Part shown: piece by piece, positions 35,722-45,189 of the stretch | Position numbering within the stretch: position 1 is the first letter of the stretch | Layout of the letters: the number at the start of each line of letters is the position of its first letter | Origin: Martinezella lusitana | GTDB taxonomy: Bacteria > Pseudomonadota > Alphaproteobacteria > Rhizobiales > Rhizobiaceae | Direction of reading: 5' to 3' | Assembly (NCBI RefSeq): GCF_016901135.1 | Contig: NZ_JAFEVL010000042.1 | Location: 186,001 to 250,000 of the forward strand | DNA length: 64,000 nt | Position numbers and translations under genes: made by a program | The notes under the pieces: generated by a model | What the model saw: only the letters and a program-made list of their open reading frames with translations | Database searches by the model: none | What the model was told of the DNA's origin: nothing

Positions 35722-37746
35722 ATGGGAATGCCGAAAACTAGTTCCGACGATACGCAGCAGCTTCCTGAGATCAAAGACCGAGCAGACTTCCAACTTGCCG
35801 CGGTTCAAGCGCATGATATTGCAAACCAGGGCTTCAGCGTCTCAATTTTCGCGGCCCTGCTTTTGCTCTGTGCCCTGATTGCAAATACATTCAACCTCAA
35901 CCCAATTTGGGTGGCTCTGTTTTGCAATAACGCCGCTGCACTTATCCTGTTTGGCACCGGGCTTCGATCTGCCTACGACGTGGCGGAATGGCGTCGAAAG
36001 AAAGCCGGTCTCGCCGGTATTCGGCTCGGGGAACCCGCGCAATGGCTCATTGCTTTCGTGACATCGCCGTGGTCGCCGCAGGAGATGGAAGGGCCGGATC
36101 GGATCGAGCGGTGGACGGGAAGCGCTTTCTTCGCGGTGCGGTCACTCCTGTTGCGGATCGGAGCCCGCCCGCTCTGGGTCGCCGGTCTCTCCCTGTTCGC
36201 ATGCCTGATCGTCTACGCCGGCTGGCCATTGAAGGCGGATGGCACAGCGATCGGAACGCCGTCCCTCGTCATCATTGCGGCCTGTCTGGCTTTCGCCTTT
36301 CTTCTGCTTGTGACGGAAAGACGGCTCGCCGCGATCGATGCAGCGGAATGGCCCGAGGCAGGAGCAATTTCGCAATTGTCGCGCGTGCCCATTTTCGTGC
36401 TCGTCCTGTCTTGCTTCTGCCTGTTCCTGAGCGCGCGCGGATCCGAACTGTCCATCAAACTCCTGGCGGCGTTGGGAGGCTTTGTCGCGCTTGTCGGGCT
36501 TGAGCTCCTGCTCCGCGCGATCGCCTCTATGTTCCGTCCACAAAACGACAGCGGCGAGCCGGCATTGATCGCCACCAGCCTTATCGCCGGCACTCTTCGG
36601 TGGCCACCTCAGCCTTTGGTCGGCATCCAATCTGAATTGCGGACCAAGCACGGCATCGACCTTCGACAGATTTGGGCTTTTTCGTTCATTCGAAAGACCG
36701 CTCCGGCCATCATTCTTGGAACACTCCTTCTGGGTTGGCTGTTGAGCGGCTTGCGCGAAATTCCGATGTCCGGCCGTGGCGTATATGAGCGGTTCGGCAA
36801 GGCCGAGGGCATCCTGCATTCCGGCCTTCACATCGGTCTTCCGTGGCCGTTCGGCCGTGTCATTGCCATCGAGAACGGCAGTGTGCACGAGCTGGCAACC
36901 TCCGTCAGCACGAACGGCAGTGGCGAGGCGCTGGCCGATGCCGAAGGGCCAGCGCCGGAAAGTGCGAACCGGCTATGGGATGCCTCGCACATCAGCGAGA
37001 AATCGCAGGTCATCGCCAGCGGCACCGGCGGCGAGCAAAGCTTTCAGGTCGTCAACATGGACGTCCGCTTCGTCTACCGCATCGGTCTTTCGGACCAGGC
37101 GGCGATGAAAGCCGCCTATCGGGTCGCCGATCTGCCGGCCTTGATCGAAAGCACAGCGAACCGGGTATTGGTGCATGATTTTGCCAGAAGAACGCTCAAC
37201 GATGTCTTGAGCGAGGGCCGGCTGTCACTGGCAAGCGATATCGCCTCGACAGTCCAGAAAAACATGGATGAGCTGAACAGTGGCGTCGAGATTCTGGCAG
37301 TCGTCGTCGAGGCTATTCACCCACCCGCCGGCGCGGCCAATGCATTTCACGGCGTCCAGGCGGTAGAGATCAGCGCCGAGGCGCTGGTTGCGCGCGAGCG
37401 GGGAGCAGCAGCCGAACAGACGAACGAGGCGCAATTGAATGCCAGCCTCCGGCAGGACGATGCGACAGCGACGGCAAGGGAAGGCATCGCGGCTTCAGAG
37501 GTCGCAAAGCTGCGCTTCCAGGCCGAGCAATCAGCCTTCCACGAGGCGGGACAGGCATTTCTGACAGAGGAATACTTCAATCAACTAACGATGGGACTAT
37601 CCCATTCAAAGGCTCTCGTCCTCGATCACCGCATCGGCGGAAGCGTCGCTCCGACTCTCGATCTCCGGAGCATGATGTTGCCGGTCGATCCCGACACAAA
37701 TGCCGAGCCGAACACTCCATACCAAAGCGAAGAAACCGGCCCATGA
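35722..37746 (+). CDS. Polytopic SPFH-domain protein, HflK-like
   Basis: This 674-residue membrane protein is much longer than E. coli HflK (about 420). About six hydrophobic segments occupy residues 40-280, and a last one (APAIILGTLLLGWLLSGL, about 330-347) leads into the SPFH domain (EIPMSGRGVYERFGKAEGILHSGLHIGLPWPF). The SPFH core includes a VDVRFVYRI-type strand (MDVRFVYRIG). An Ala/Glu-rich coiled coil follows (EISAEALVARERGAAAEQTNEAQ, about 545-600). It is first in a four-gene operon whose genes overlap or nearly touch, ending in a metal P-type ATPase. A membrane-microdomain scaffold around the pump is an inference. Confidence 0.82.
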   Translation: MGMPKTSSDDTQQLPEIKDRADFQLAAVQAHDIANQGFSVSIFAALLLLCALIANTFNLNPIWVALFCNNAAALILFGTGLRSAYDVAEWRRKKAGLAGIRLGEPAQWLIAFVTSPWSPQEMEGPDRIERWTGSAFFAVRSLLLRIGARPLWVAGLSLFACLIVYAGWPLKADGTAIGTPSLVIIAACLAFAFLLLVTERRLAAIDAAEWPEAGAISQLSRVPIFVLVLSCFCLFLSARGSELSIKLLAALGGFVALVGLELLLRAIASMFRPQNDSGEPALIATSLIAGTLRWPPQPLVGIQSELRTKHGIDLRQIWAFSFIRKTAPAIILGTLLLGWLLSGLREIPMSGRGVYERFGKAEGILHSGLHIGLPWPFGRVIAIENGSVHELATSVSTNGSGEALADAEGPAPESANRLWDASHISEKSQVIASGTGGEQSFQVVNMDVRFVYRIGLSDQAAMKAAYRVADLPALIESTANRVLVHDFARRTLNDVLSEGRLSLASDIASTVQKNMDELNSGVEILAVVVEAIHPPAGAANAFHGVQAVEISAEALVARERGAAAEQTNEAQLNASLRQDDATATAREGIAASEVAKLRFQAEQSAFHEAGQAFLTEEYFNQLTMGLSHSKALVLDHRIGGSVAPTLDLRSMMLPVDPDTNAEPNTPYQSEETGP

Positions 37747-38753
37747 CTGACGCACACGCCCATCCGGGCCTAGACCATCACGGTCACGATCATCATCATT
37801 CTCACGGCGGTGATCACAACGTGACAATGCCCTTTCGGTGGTCCCGCCTGATCGTCGCGATGATCGTCGTCGCCATCATTCTGGTCGCCGCCTGCCTCGT
37901 CCAGGTGAGATCGGGAGCCGCGACCATCATCACCAGGTTTGGCAATCCGGCTCGCGTTCTGATCGATCCAGGCCTCGCCTTCCGGCTTCCCATTCCTCTG
38001 GAGAAAACCATCGACGTCGATCTGCGCGCCAAATCAACGTCCAGCGGCCTGCAGGATGTCGGAACCAAGGATGGGCTGCGGATCATCGCGCAGGCCTATG
38101 CGATCTGGCAGGTTCCCCCCGATCCGGATGCCATCAAGCGCTTCGTGCGGTCGGTTCAGAACCAGCCGGATCAGGCGGCAGCGCAAATCCGCACGTTCCT
38201 GGGATCATCGCTGGAAACCAGAGCCAGCAATTTCGACCTGTCGTCGCTGATCAATCCCGATCCGGACAAGCTTCGGATCGATGCCCTGGAGGAGCAACTC
38301 AAGGCACAGATCGCACAGCAATTGTTCGACACTTATGGATTGCAGGTTGTCGATGTCGGTATCGAGCGCCTGACCTTACCGTCGGTGACGTTGAACGCCA
38401 CCGTCGACCGCATGCGGGCCGAGCGTGAGACAATCGCCACCGAGCGTGCGGCGGTCGGCAAACGCCAGGCTGCGGAGATTCGTTCCGCAGCCGAACGCGA
38501 CGCGAGAGTCCTGCAGGCGGACGCGACCGTGAAGGCTGCCGATATAGAAGCCAAATCCCGCGTCGAAGCGGCGCAGATTTATGGAACGGCCTATAAGAGC
38601 GCGCCGGAGCTTTACGAACTGCTTCGCTCGCTCGACACGCTCGGCACGATCGTCAATTCCAACACGCGCCTTGTCTTACGCACCGATGCCGCACCGTTCC
38701 GGGCTCTGATCGATGGTCCACCCAGCGCCGCGTCGGCAGGCGGAGCACGTTAG
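37743..38753 (+). CDS. SPFH-domain protein, HflC-like, with His-rich N-terminus
   Basis: This 336-residue protein begins with a His-rich cytoplasmic tail: ten His within the first 25 residues. One membrane span follows (RLIVAMIVVAIILVAACLV, about 34-52), then an SPFH domain (ATIITRFGNPARVLIDPGLAFRLPIPLEKTIDVD) and an Ala/Arg/Glu coiled coil (MRAERETIATERAAVGKRQAAEIRSAAERD, about 220-250), as in HflC. The gene overlaps its upstream neighbour by four bases (ATGA). The His tail is not part of classical HflC and suggests metal binding. Confidence 0.85.
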   Translation: MTDAHAHPGLDHHGHDHHHSHGGDHNVTMPFRWSRLIVAMIVVAIILVAACLVQVRSGAATIITRFGNPARVLIDPGLAFRLPIPLEKTIDVDLRAKSTSSGLQDVGTKDGLRIIAQAYAIWQVPPDPDAIKRFVRSVQNQPDQAAAQIRTFLGSSLETRASNFDLSSLINPDPDKLRIDALEEQLKAQIAQQLFDTYGLQVVDVGIERLTLPSVTLNATVDRMRAERETIATERAAVGKRQAAEIRSAAERDARVLQADATVKAADIEAKSRVEAAQIYGTAYKSAPELYELLRSLDTLGTIVNSNTRLVLRTDAAPFRALIDGPPSAASAGGAR

Positions 38754-38755
38754 AG

Positions 38756-39796
38756 ATGGGTGCGGTCGGGGATAGGAATTCGGCGGCGCAACATCAGGCC
38801 TTTCGTCTGGTGTCCGTGCTGCTGTCCGCAATCATGGTGCTGGCGGCCGTCGGCTGGGCGACATCCAATATCAGGGAGATCGCGCCGCAAAGCCGGGCCG
38901 TTATCCTGCGCCTGGGCGCCTTAGATCGGGTGCAGGAATCTGGCCTGCTATGGGCCTTGCCTGCGCCTTTCGAAAAGGTTTTGCTTCTGCCCGACGCCGC
39001 AACGGTCTTGGAACGCCGGATCGATGGATTGCTTCGCTCACCAGCCGCGCAGGCCGGCGAAGCCGGCACTGCGACAGAAAGCGATACCCTGGCGGGATCG
39101 GGATATCTGCTGACCGCAGACGCGAGTGTCGTTCAGCTCGATATCCGCGTCTTTTATCGGGTGACCGATCCCTTCGCCTATGCCCTGCAAGAGGAGCACG
39201 TCCTTCCGGCGCTGGACCGTCTCGTGACCCGCAGCGCCGTTGTGATCTGTGCCTCACGCGATCTGGACAGCGTTCTGGTCGCACGCCCGGAACTGGTCTC
39301 CGCCGACAGCGATGTCGCCGAGCGTCGCGAGCGTTTGCGCGCCGACCTGGTGAACAGCATCAATAGCAGTCTAAACTCCCTGAAAGCGAAGGGCACGGGT
39401 CTCGGGATCGAGATCGACCGGGCCGATGTTCAATCCACACTCCCGGCGACGGCCGTTAGCGCATTCGATGGGGTGCTGACGGCAAGCCAGCAGGCGGAGC
39501 AGGCGATTGCGTCAGCGCAAAACGATGCGGAGAAGGACAAGCAGGCCGCCGATCAGGAAGCCGACCGGATCGTGCAGGTGGCGGAAGCGCAATCCAGCGA
39601 ACGGCTGGCAAAGGCACGTGCCGACACTGCCACCGTCACCGGCTTTGCCAGCACGCAAGGGTCCGATAGCGATCCCGGCCTTCTCTGGCGTCTCTATCGG
39701 GATCGCGTTGGCAAAATCCTGTCGCAGGCAGGCTCGGTGGTCACGGTCGATCCCCGGGACGATGCACGGCTCATTCTGCAGGGAGCCGACAAATGA
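38756..39796 (+). CDS. SPFH-domain protein, HflK-like
   Basis: This 346-residue protein has one N-terminal membrane span (FRLVSVLLSAIMVLAAVGWATS, about 17-38). The SPFH start is IAPQSRAVILRLGALDRVQESGLLWALPAPFEKVLLLP, the second strand is VVQLDIRVFYRVTDP, and the C-terminal coiled coil is rich in Ala, Gln, Glu and Lys (about 240-290). It starts two bases after the preceding stop. It probably forms hetero-oligomers with the other two SPFH proteins, as HflK and HflC do around FtsH. No FtsH gene is nearby. Confidence 0.85.
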   Translation: MGAVGDRNSAAQHQAFRLVSVLLSAIMVLAAVGWATSNIREIAPQSRAVILRLGALDRVQESGLLWALPAPFEKVLLLPDAATVLERRIDGLLRSPAAQAGEAGTATESDTLAGSGYLLTADASVVQLDIRVFYRVTDPFAYALQEEHVLPALDRLVTRSAVVICASRDLDSVLVARPELVSADSDVAERRERLRADLVNSINSSLNSLKAKGTGLGIEIDRADVQSTLPATAVSAFDGVLTASQQAEQAIASAQNDAEKDKQAADQEADRIVQVAEAQSSERLAKARADTATVTGFASTQGSDSDPGLLWRLYRDRVGKILSQAGSVVTVDPRDDARLILQGADK

Positions 39797-41736
39797 GTGT
39801 GGCGACCGATCATTCGCACGGCTCCCATGGCCACGCGCACCATCATGGCCATGTGCTCAGCGCCGGCCTGCTGACCGCTAACGAAAAGCAGGCGGCGGCC
39901 GTTCAGCTCACACTCGCCATGATCGCCTTGAGCTTGCTCGCGCTCGGCATCGCCTGGCGCTGGCTTGCGCCTGACGAAGAGGGCGTCAGCCAGCTTCTGC
40001 TGGCGGCTGCCTCGCTGATCGTCGCAGTTCCGGTCGTACGGTCCGGTTGGCATAGCCTGCGCCATCCAAGCCTGCATGGCATCACCGATCAGTTGATCGC
40101 CCTGGCGATGCTGGCTGCCTGGGCGACGGGCGATCTGCTGACCGCCGCGCTTCTGCCGATCATCATGATATTCGGCCATGTGCTGGAGGAGCGCAGCGTC
40201 ATCGGATCGAAAGAAGCGATGGAGGCGCTGGCGCGTCTGACCCGCAGCCACGCGCGGCTGATCACGCCGGATGGCGGGACGCGTGAAGTCGACAATGTCG
40301 CGCTGAAGCCAGGCGATTTGGTGGAGGTGAGAGCGGGAGACCGCATTCCCGCCGATGGTCGCGTCAGGGAGGGACACGCGAGCCTCGATACCGCGCCGAT
40401 CACCGGCGAATCCGTGCCTCTCGAAGTCTCCGCCGGTATGGACGTCTTCGGTGGCGCGATCAACCTGGACGGTCGCCTTGAGATCGAGGTGACCCGAGCA
40501 GGTGAGGATTCGACGCTTGGAAAGGTCATCGCGCTGATGCAGCGCGCGGAAAGTTCAAAGCCGCCGATCACCCGGCTCTTGGAGCGCTACGCTCAGCAAT
40601 ATCTGGCCTTCGTATTGACGATAGCGGCCATCGCCTGGTTCCTCACCTACAATGACCAGATCATGCTTGCGATCCTGGTTGCAGCCTGCCCTTGCGCCCT
40701 GGTCCTGTCTGCGCCGGCAACGGCGATTGCCGGTATCGCGGTCGCCGCGCGCCACGGCATCCTCATCCGTAGCTCGGCATTTCTCGAAGAGCTGGCAGAC
40801 CTGACCTCCTTGGTCATCGACAAGACCGGCACCCTCACCTTCGGCCGGCTTCGGCTGCAGGACATCAGGCTTACCGCCAATACGGACCGAGAGACCGTTC
40901 GGGCCTTGGCCGCCTCGCTGGGCGCTGCCAGCAGCCACCCGGTCAGCCGGGCGCTGGCCTCGCTCGTCGCCCATGATGCTCATCACCCCCTGACGAGCGT
41001 TAGGGAATTTCAAGGCTTGGGCGTCGTTGCGAGCACGGCGATGGGTGAAGTGGCCCTCGGGCGTCCCGAATTGTTTGAACGCCTGTCCGTCATCGTTCCC
41101 CCGGTTCCCTCGCATGACGGTCCGCTCGCGGGCATGTCCATCGGCGGAAATTTTGTCGCCTGGCTTCTCCTGTCGGACACGGTCAAGCCCGAAGCAGCGG
41201 CTGCGATGACGGAGTTGCGGGCGCTCGGGCTCAATCGGCAGCTTCTGCTCACCGGCGATCGCCAATCGGTCGCGCATGCCCTGGCGCGCGAGATCGGCAT
41301 AACCGACATAGCGGCTGAGGCCCTGCCCGCGGACAAGCTGAAACGCGTGCTAAGCGAGACGAAAAGCGGCTTCAAACCTCTTGTCGTCGGCGACGGGATC
41401 AACGACTCGCTCGCCCTCAAGGCCGGTGCCGTCGGGATTGCTTTGGGCGCGGGCGGCGCCGATATCGCGCTTGCCTCCTCGGATATCATCCTGATCGGTA
41501 GCGATCTGCGACGGCTCGGCACATGCATCCGCCTCAGCAGGCTCTGCCGCCGGACGCTGAAAACCAACGTCATCATAGGCCTCGGCTGGACAGTGGCGAT
41601 CGTCGCATTGGCGGGTTTCGGTTTTCTCGGAGCAGCGGGAGCCGTTGTCGCCGCCCTCCTCCACAATTTCAGCACCTTGCTGGTGCTGGCGAATGCCGGG
41701 CGGCTGATGCGATATGACGAACCACTGACGGCATGA
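39793..41736 (+). CDS. Heavy-metal translocating P-type ATPase (P1B)
   Basis: This 647-residue metal pump has a His-rich N-terminal tail (eight His in the first 20 residues) and no HMA (CxxC) domain. Actuator TGES lies at about 203, membrane motif CPC (ACPCALVLSAP) at about 299, phosphorylation site DKTGT at about 343, HP dipeptide (SSHPVSRAL) near 386, and hinge GDGIND near 533. The last span contains HNFST (about 624-628), where ZntA-type pumps carry a conserved Asp, so zinc versus copper cannot be decided. It overlaps the upstream SPFH gene by ATGA. Export of a transition metal from the cytoplasm is expected. Confidence 0.92.
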   Translation: MSVATDHSHGSHGHAHHHGHVLSAGLLTANEKQAAAVQLTLAMIALSLLALGIAWRWLAPDEEGVSQLLLAAASLIVAVPVVRSGWHSLRHPSLHGITDQLIALAMLAAWATGDLLTAALLPIIMIFGHVLEERSVIGSKEAMEALARLTRSHARLITPDGGTREVDNVALKPGDLVEVRAGDRIPADGRVREGHASLDTAPITGESVPLEVSAGMDVFGGAINLDGRLEIEVTRAGEDSTLGKVIALMQRAESSKPPITRLLERYAQQYLAFVLTIAAIAWFLTYNDQIMLAILVAACPCALVLSAPATAIAGIAVAARHGILIRSSAFLEELADLTSLVIDKTGTLTFGRLRLQDIRLTANTDRETVRALAASLGAASSHPVSRALASLVAHDAHHPLTSVREFQGLGVVASTAMGEVALGRPELFERLSVIVPPVPSHDGPLAGMSIGGNFVAWLLLSDTVKPEAAAAMTELRALGLNRQLLLTGDRQSVAHALAREIGITDIAAEALPADKLKRVLSETKSGFKPLVVGDGINDSLALKAGAVGIALGAGGADIALASSDIILIGSDLRRLGTCIRLSRLCRRTLKTNVIIGLGWTVAIVALAGFGFLGAAGAVVAALLHNFSTLLVLANAGRLMRYDEPLTA

Positions 41737-42139
41737 GGCAAGATCTCCTTACATCATCAGCTAACCGCCTCAATAGAAATCGGGAAGCAAAAGCCGCATC
41801 GGCCCCAAGCGCCATGTGAACGAGTGTAAACCCGTTTGAACTCCGCTGTTGCCTGTTCCGGCGGTGATGTCGGCGGTTCGTACCTGAACACCTGCACGGT
41901 CCGGGCGCCGTGCGCGATGGTGCGCTTCTTCCTTGAGAAACCAAATATAAAATTGCCAGACTGTCGATCGAAGCTCGGAAAGCCTTATAAAGCAGATGCA
42001 TATCGGCGACTGCCGGCGTTTATGCCTGTGATCGTCAGGCGACGTCTGCTATGGCATTGGTTCTCGCATCGCCTCCAAGCGAAAGAGGCATGCAGGTTTC
42101 ATAAATAGCGCCGCCCTCGCAACTATCATCGGTGATTGG
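41737..42139. other. Intergenic region with no supported gene
   Basis: These 403 bases follow the ATPase operon and precede the transglutaminase on the same strand. Short frames exist on both strands but lack ribosome sites or family features. No clear terminator hairpin was found. Confidence 0.35.
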
Positions 42140-43030
42140 ATGACCACATTCTCCGTCCGGCATATCACCTCCTATCGCTACACAAGACCGGTGGAATTTG
42201 GCGAGCACCGCCTGATGTTCAGGCCAAGGGACAGTTTCGACCAGAGGCTGTTGAGCTCCCACCTGCAGGTCGATCCGCAGCCGGAATACGTCCGATGGAT
42301 CCATGACGTGTTCGGCAATTGTGTCGCCCTGGTTGGTTTTGCGGAAGCCTCGCGTGAACTTCGCTTCGAAACAACCATTCGCCTTGACCATACGCCGCAC
42401 ATTGCAATCGACCTTCAGATCGACGAGGCGGCCTTGACCTATCCTTTTGCATACGATCCGGAGGAAGCGCTTGATCTGGAGCGGACCATTCATCGCCATT
42501 ACCCTGATCCGGGGGATGCGGTCGGCAAATGGGCGCGGCAATTCGTGCGGATCGGCCAGCCCACCGAAACCGGGCGCTTGCTGATGACCTTATGTTACGC
42601 GATCCACGAGAGCTTCATCTACGCCCGGCGGTCGGCGCATGGAACGCAGGCTCCGGTGGAAACCCTGAAGCTTCGGCGTGGAACCTGTCGCGATTTCGCG
42701 CTGCTAATGATGGAGGCGGCGAGATCGCTTGGGCTCGCTGCCCGCTTCATCACCGGCTATATCTACGTTCCCGACCGAGACGGCTCGTCGACGCTCGGTG
42801 GCGGATCGACCCATGCTTGGTGCCAGATCTACCTTCCCGGCGCCGGCTGGGTGGAGTTCGATCCAACCAACGGTATCGTCGGCAACCGCGACCTGATCCG
42901 TGTCGGCGTCGCCCGCGACCCGAAACAGGCGATACCCCTGTGGGGCAGCTACGATGGCAGCGCATCCGATTTCGACGACATGTCCGTGCAGGTGAATGTC
43001 ACGACCGATGATCGCAGCGCCAGGTCTTAA
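42140..43030 (+). CDS. Transglutaminase-like family protein (intact triad)
   Basis: This 296-residue protein has an N-terminal beta domain (FSVRHITSYRYTRPVEFGEHRLMFRPRD) and a transglutaminase-like core. The triad is visible: Cys in RRGTCRDFALLMM (about 183), His in GGSTHAWCQIYLPGAGW (about 225), and Asp in VEFDPTNG (about 241). No signal peptide is seen. Members act as proteases, amidases or cross-linking enzymes; the substrate here is unknown. It contrasts with the copy at 20540-21367, which lacks the His. Confidence 0.9.
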   Translation: MTTFSVRHITSYRYTRPVEFGEHRLMFRPRDSFDQRLLSSHLQVDPQPEYVRWIHDVFGNCVALVGFAEASRELRFETTIRLDHTPHIAIDLQIDEAALTYPFAYDPEEALDLERTIHRHYPDPGDAVGKWARQFVRIGQPTETGRLLMTLCYAIHESFIYARRSAHGTQAPVETLKLRRGTCRDFALLMMEAARSLGLAARFITGYIYVPDRDGSSTLGGGSTHAWCQIYLPGAGWVEFDPTNGIVGNRDLIRVGVARDPKQAIPLWGSYDGSASDFDDMSVQVNVTTDDRSARS

Positions 43031-43581
43031 GTTCCGCGTCCCTTGATGCATTTTTCCGTTTATTGCGAGCCTCGTCCAATATAAATAAAGTATCGTGCTA
43101 TAAGGGTTTTCGGCTGTTTTGATGGGCGTTGCGGGTCTCCCCGCTGCAGTGGGTGCGCTGGCAACGAACCGCCGGCCGGGGGAAGGCGTTCCTCCTTCCA
43201 GATTGCGACCTTGCAAGTTCCAATTAGCGGACCATTGACTTCCAATGAGCCGAGAATGATAGCCTGTCGGAGGCGATCGAGGTTCTTCAGGAAGCGCTTC
43301 GTCAACGAAGGCCACAGCAGGCGACATTGCCAGGCAGGCCAAGCCTGGCGCTGCGGCCATATCTGGAGGCGCTAATGGACAATGGCTACGGAGATCAGGC
43401 ACATAGACGTATAGTGTTGGGCCACGTAGAGTGGGCTGGGAACATCACGATATCAGCGCCGCGCTGTATCACGGTCCGGCAATCACAACATCATCGGGTG
43501 GCGCAGAGTGTCGACCTCGTTCGTCAACTGCGATGCTGCGTTCAGCCTTTCGGCGCGACGCACAAGCTTTGAACGACCGCG
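43031..43581. other. Intergenic region with no supported gene
   Basis: This 551-base gap lies between the transglutaminase and the convergent fic gene. Overlapping short frames occur but none has a ribosome site with recognisable protein character. No transposase, tRNA or terminator with a T tract was recognised. Confidence 0.35.
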
Positions 43582-45147
43582 CTAGTATTTGGCGCTCCAC
43601 GCCGATTTTTCCGGACGAGGAGGAGGTGGAGCCTTGGCCAGCTCCTCGATAAATAGCGCCAACGGGCGGATGTTCTCGTGTTGGCTGGCTTGTTCCAGGC
43701 AGTCCATGTATCGGTCGCGTTGATCCACCGGAACGACCGTCCAAGGCAGACCAGCCTCTGCCATCAGCGCGTTCATCAGGAAGCGGCCCGTGCGCCCGTT
43801 CCCGTCGGGGAAAGGATGAATGTAGGTGAAAAGGAAGGGTGCCACGAGCGCCTTCACCCTCGCATCGCTTTCCTCGGCAATGCAGTCGAACAACGCATCC
43901 ATCGCGTCTGGGATTGCGGAGGGAGGAAGAGGGACGTGCGAGGATCCGCGGAGATAGACGTTGTGACTGCGGTATCCAGCAAGCTTGTAAGCCTCGATGA
44001 TACCTGCCGTCACCGATGGCTGGAACATCGCCCGGAACCAGTCTTGGTGACGGTGCCAGAGCAACTCGCCTGATGGCTCGCCGGCGAGGATTAGACGGAT
44101 GTCGTGCTTGACCTCTTCGAATGCAAGGCGATAGCCCTTCGCAGCCAGCGCGTTGCGCGTCTCGTAGTCGTTTGCATCCTCCTCTGGGTTCCATTCTCCT
44201 GAGCGGACGCGCTCAATGAACTCGGCTGATACCGAATAACCTTCGATCGACAGCGAGTTGAGGGCGTCGGCGATGTACCGTTGCTCAACTTCCTCCATGT
44301 ATCCATCGATATCGTTTACGCGCTTGCCTTCGATATCGATGCTGTCCAGGACGTCGACGCGCATCTTGGCCCACATGTTTCGGATCCGTGTGGCGGCGGG
44401 GGCGATCGCTCTCCTTTCATCCAGCATCGTATGAACCGAGCCATTTAACGGATTTTCCTCGACCACGTTATATCCAGCGGCGCGCAGGGACGCGGCGATC
44501 GCGTCGGCATCGCGCTCGCGACCTAGGTGTCTAAGGGCTCCCGCTATTCGGCCTGCGAGCTTGCTGTGGCCGTTTGGAAGAAGCGCACGCGACAGTGTGG
44601 CGGATCCACGGATCGAACCGACTACCGAGATCACGTCGGTCTGCGCGGTGGTCCAGGTGTTCTTAGCAATGCCGATGAGAGCGTCCTCCTTGCTCATCAG
44701 TCGCATACCTTCATACTCGACTGTGGGGTCGAGTTTGGGCACCCTCAGTAGGAACATCGATGTGTTTCCGGGCATACTAATTATCTGGTTGTTAGCCGCA
44801 GGGCTTCGGACGACGACCTGGGGCATCAGGGTCCGGTTTTCTGCCCAGAGCGCAATTGAAGTTTCCGACGACAGGCACCAGTCTGAACCGAAACGGTCAT
44901 CGAGGTAGCGTTGCAGGAATTCCCAGTAGACCGTGCTCCAAGCGTTATCGACCCTCCGCCTGTCGGATGGTCGAGAATTTACGGCAAGCCATCCACGCAT
45001 AATCTCCTCGAGGAAACCAGTACTCAACAGGCGCTCCCGATTCCGCCTGGTCAGCTCGTCGCTTTTGATGACACCGCGAGTGCCTTCTTCAGTGACGCGC
45101 TTCAGCTCCTCAAGGGAGGTGGCTAGTAGTTCGTGGGGGGCTGGCAT
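43582..45147 (-). CDS. Fic family protein, class II (N-terminal inhibitory motif)
   Basis: This protein of about 521 residues (43582-45147) has the full Fic active motif HPFPDGNGRTGR (His about 444), which normally transfers AMP from ATP to a target hydroxyl. The Glu-based inhibitory motif [S/T]xxxE[G/N] is present as SLSIEG about 146 residues earlier, the class II arrangement, so the enzyme should be self-inhibited and may also de-AMPylate. The N-terminal 290 residues have no recognised domain. ATG 45147 follows GAAGGA; ATG 45168 and a GTG at 45192 are alternatives. Five 24-bp repeats lie directly upstream. No separate antitoxin gene is present. Confidence 0.88.
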   Translation of the reverse strand: MPAPHELLATSLEELKRVTEEGTRGVIKSDELTRRNRERLLSTGFLEEIMRGWLAVNSRPSDRRRVDNAWSTVYWEFLQRYLDDRFGSDWCLSSETSIALWAENRTLMPQVVVRSPAANNQIISMPGNTSMFLLRVPKLDPTVEYEGMRLMSKEDALIGIAKNTWTTAQTDVISVVGSIRGSATLSRALLPNGHSKLAGRIAGALRHLGRERDADAIAASLRAAGYNVVEENPLNGSVHTMLDERRAIAPAATRIRNMWAKMRVDVLDSIDIEGKRVNDIDGYMEEVEQRYIADALNSLSIEGYSVSAEFIERVRSGEWNPEEDANDYETRNALAAKGYRLAFEEVKHDIRLILAGEPSGELLWHRHQDWFRAMFQPSVTAGIIEAYKLAGYRSHNVYLRGSSHVPLPPSAIPDAMDALFDCIAEESDARVKALVAPFLFTYIHPFPDGNGRTGRFLMNALMAEAGLPWTVVPVDQRDRYMDCLEQASQHENIRPLALFIEELAKAPPPPRPEKSAWSAKY

Positions 45148-45189
45148 GACATCATATCCTTCGGGCATTAGTGGGACGCCACGCTGAAA

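Noticed and set aside
35556..35774. 72-codon minus-strand frame before the SPFH operon
   Set aside because: The sequence looks protein-like in part but overlaps the SPFH start and has no ribosome site or family match.
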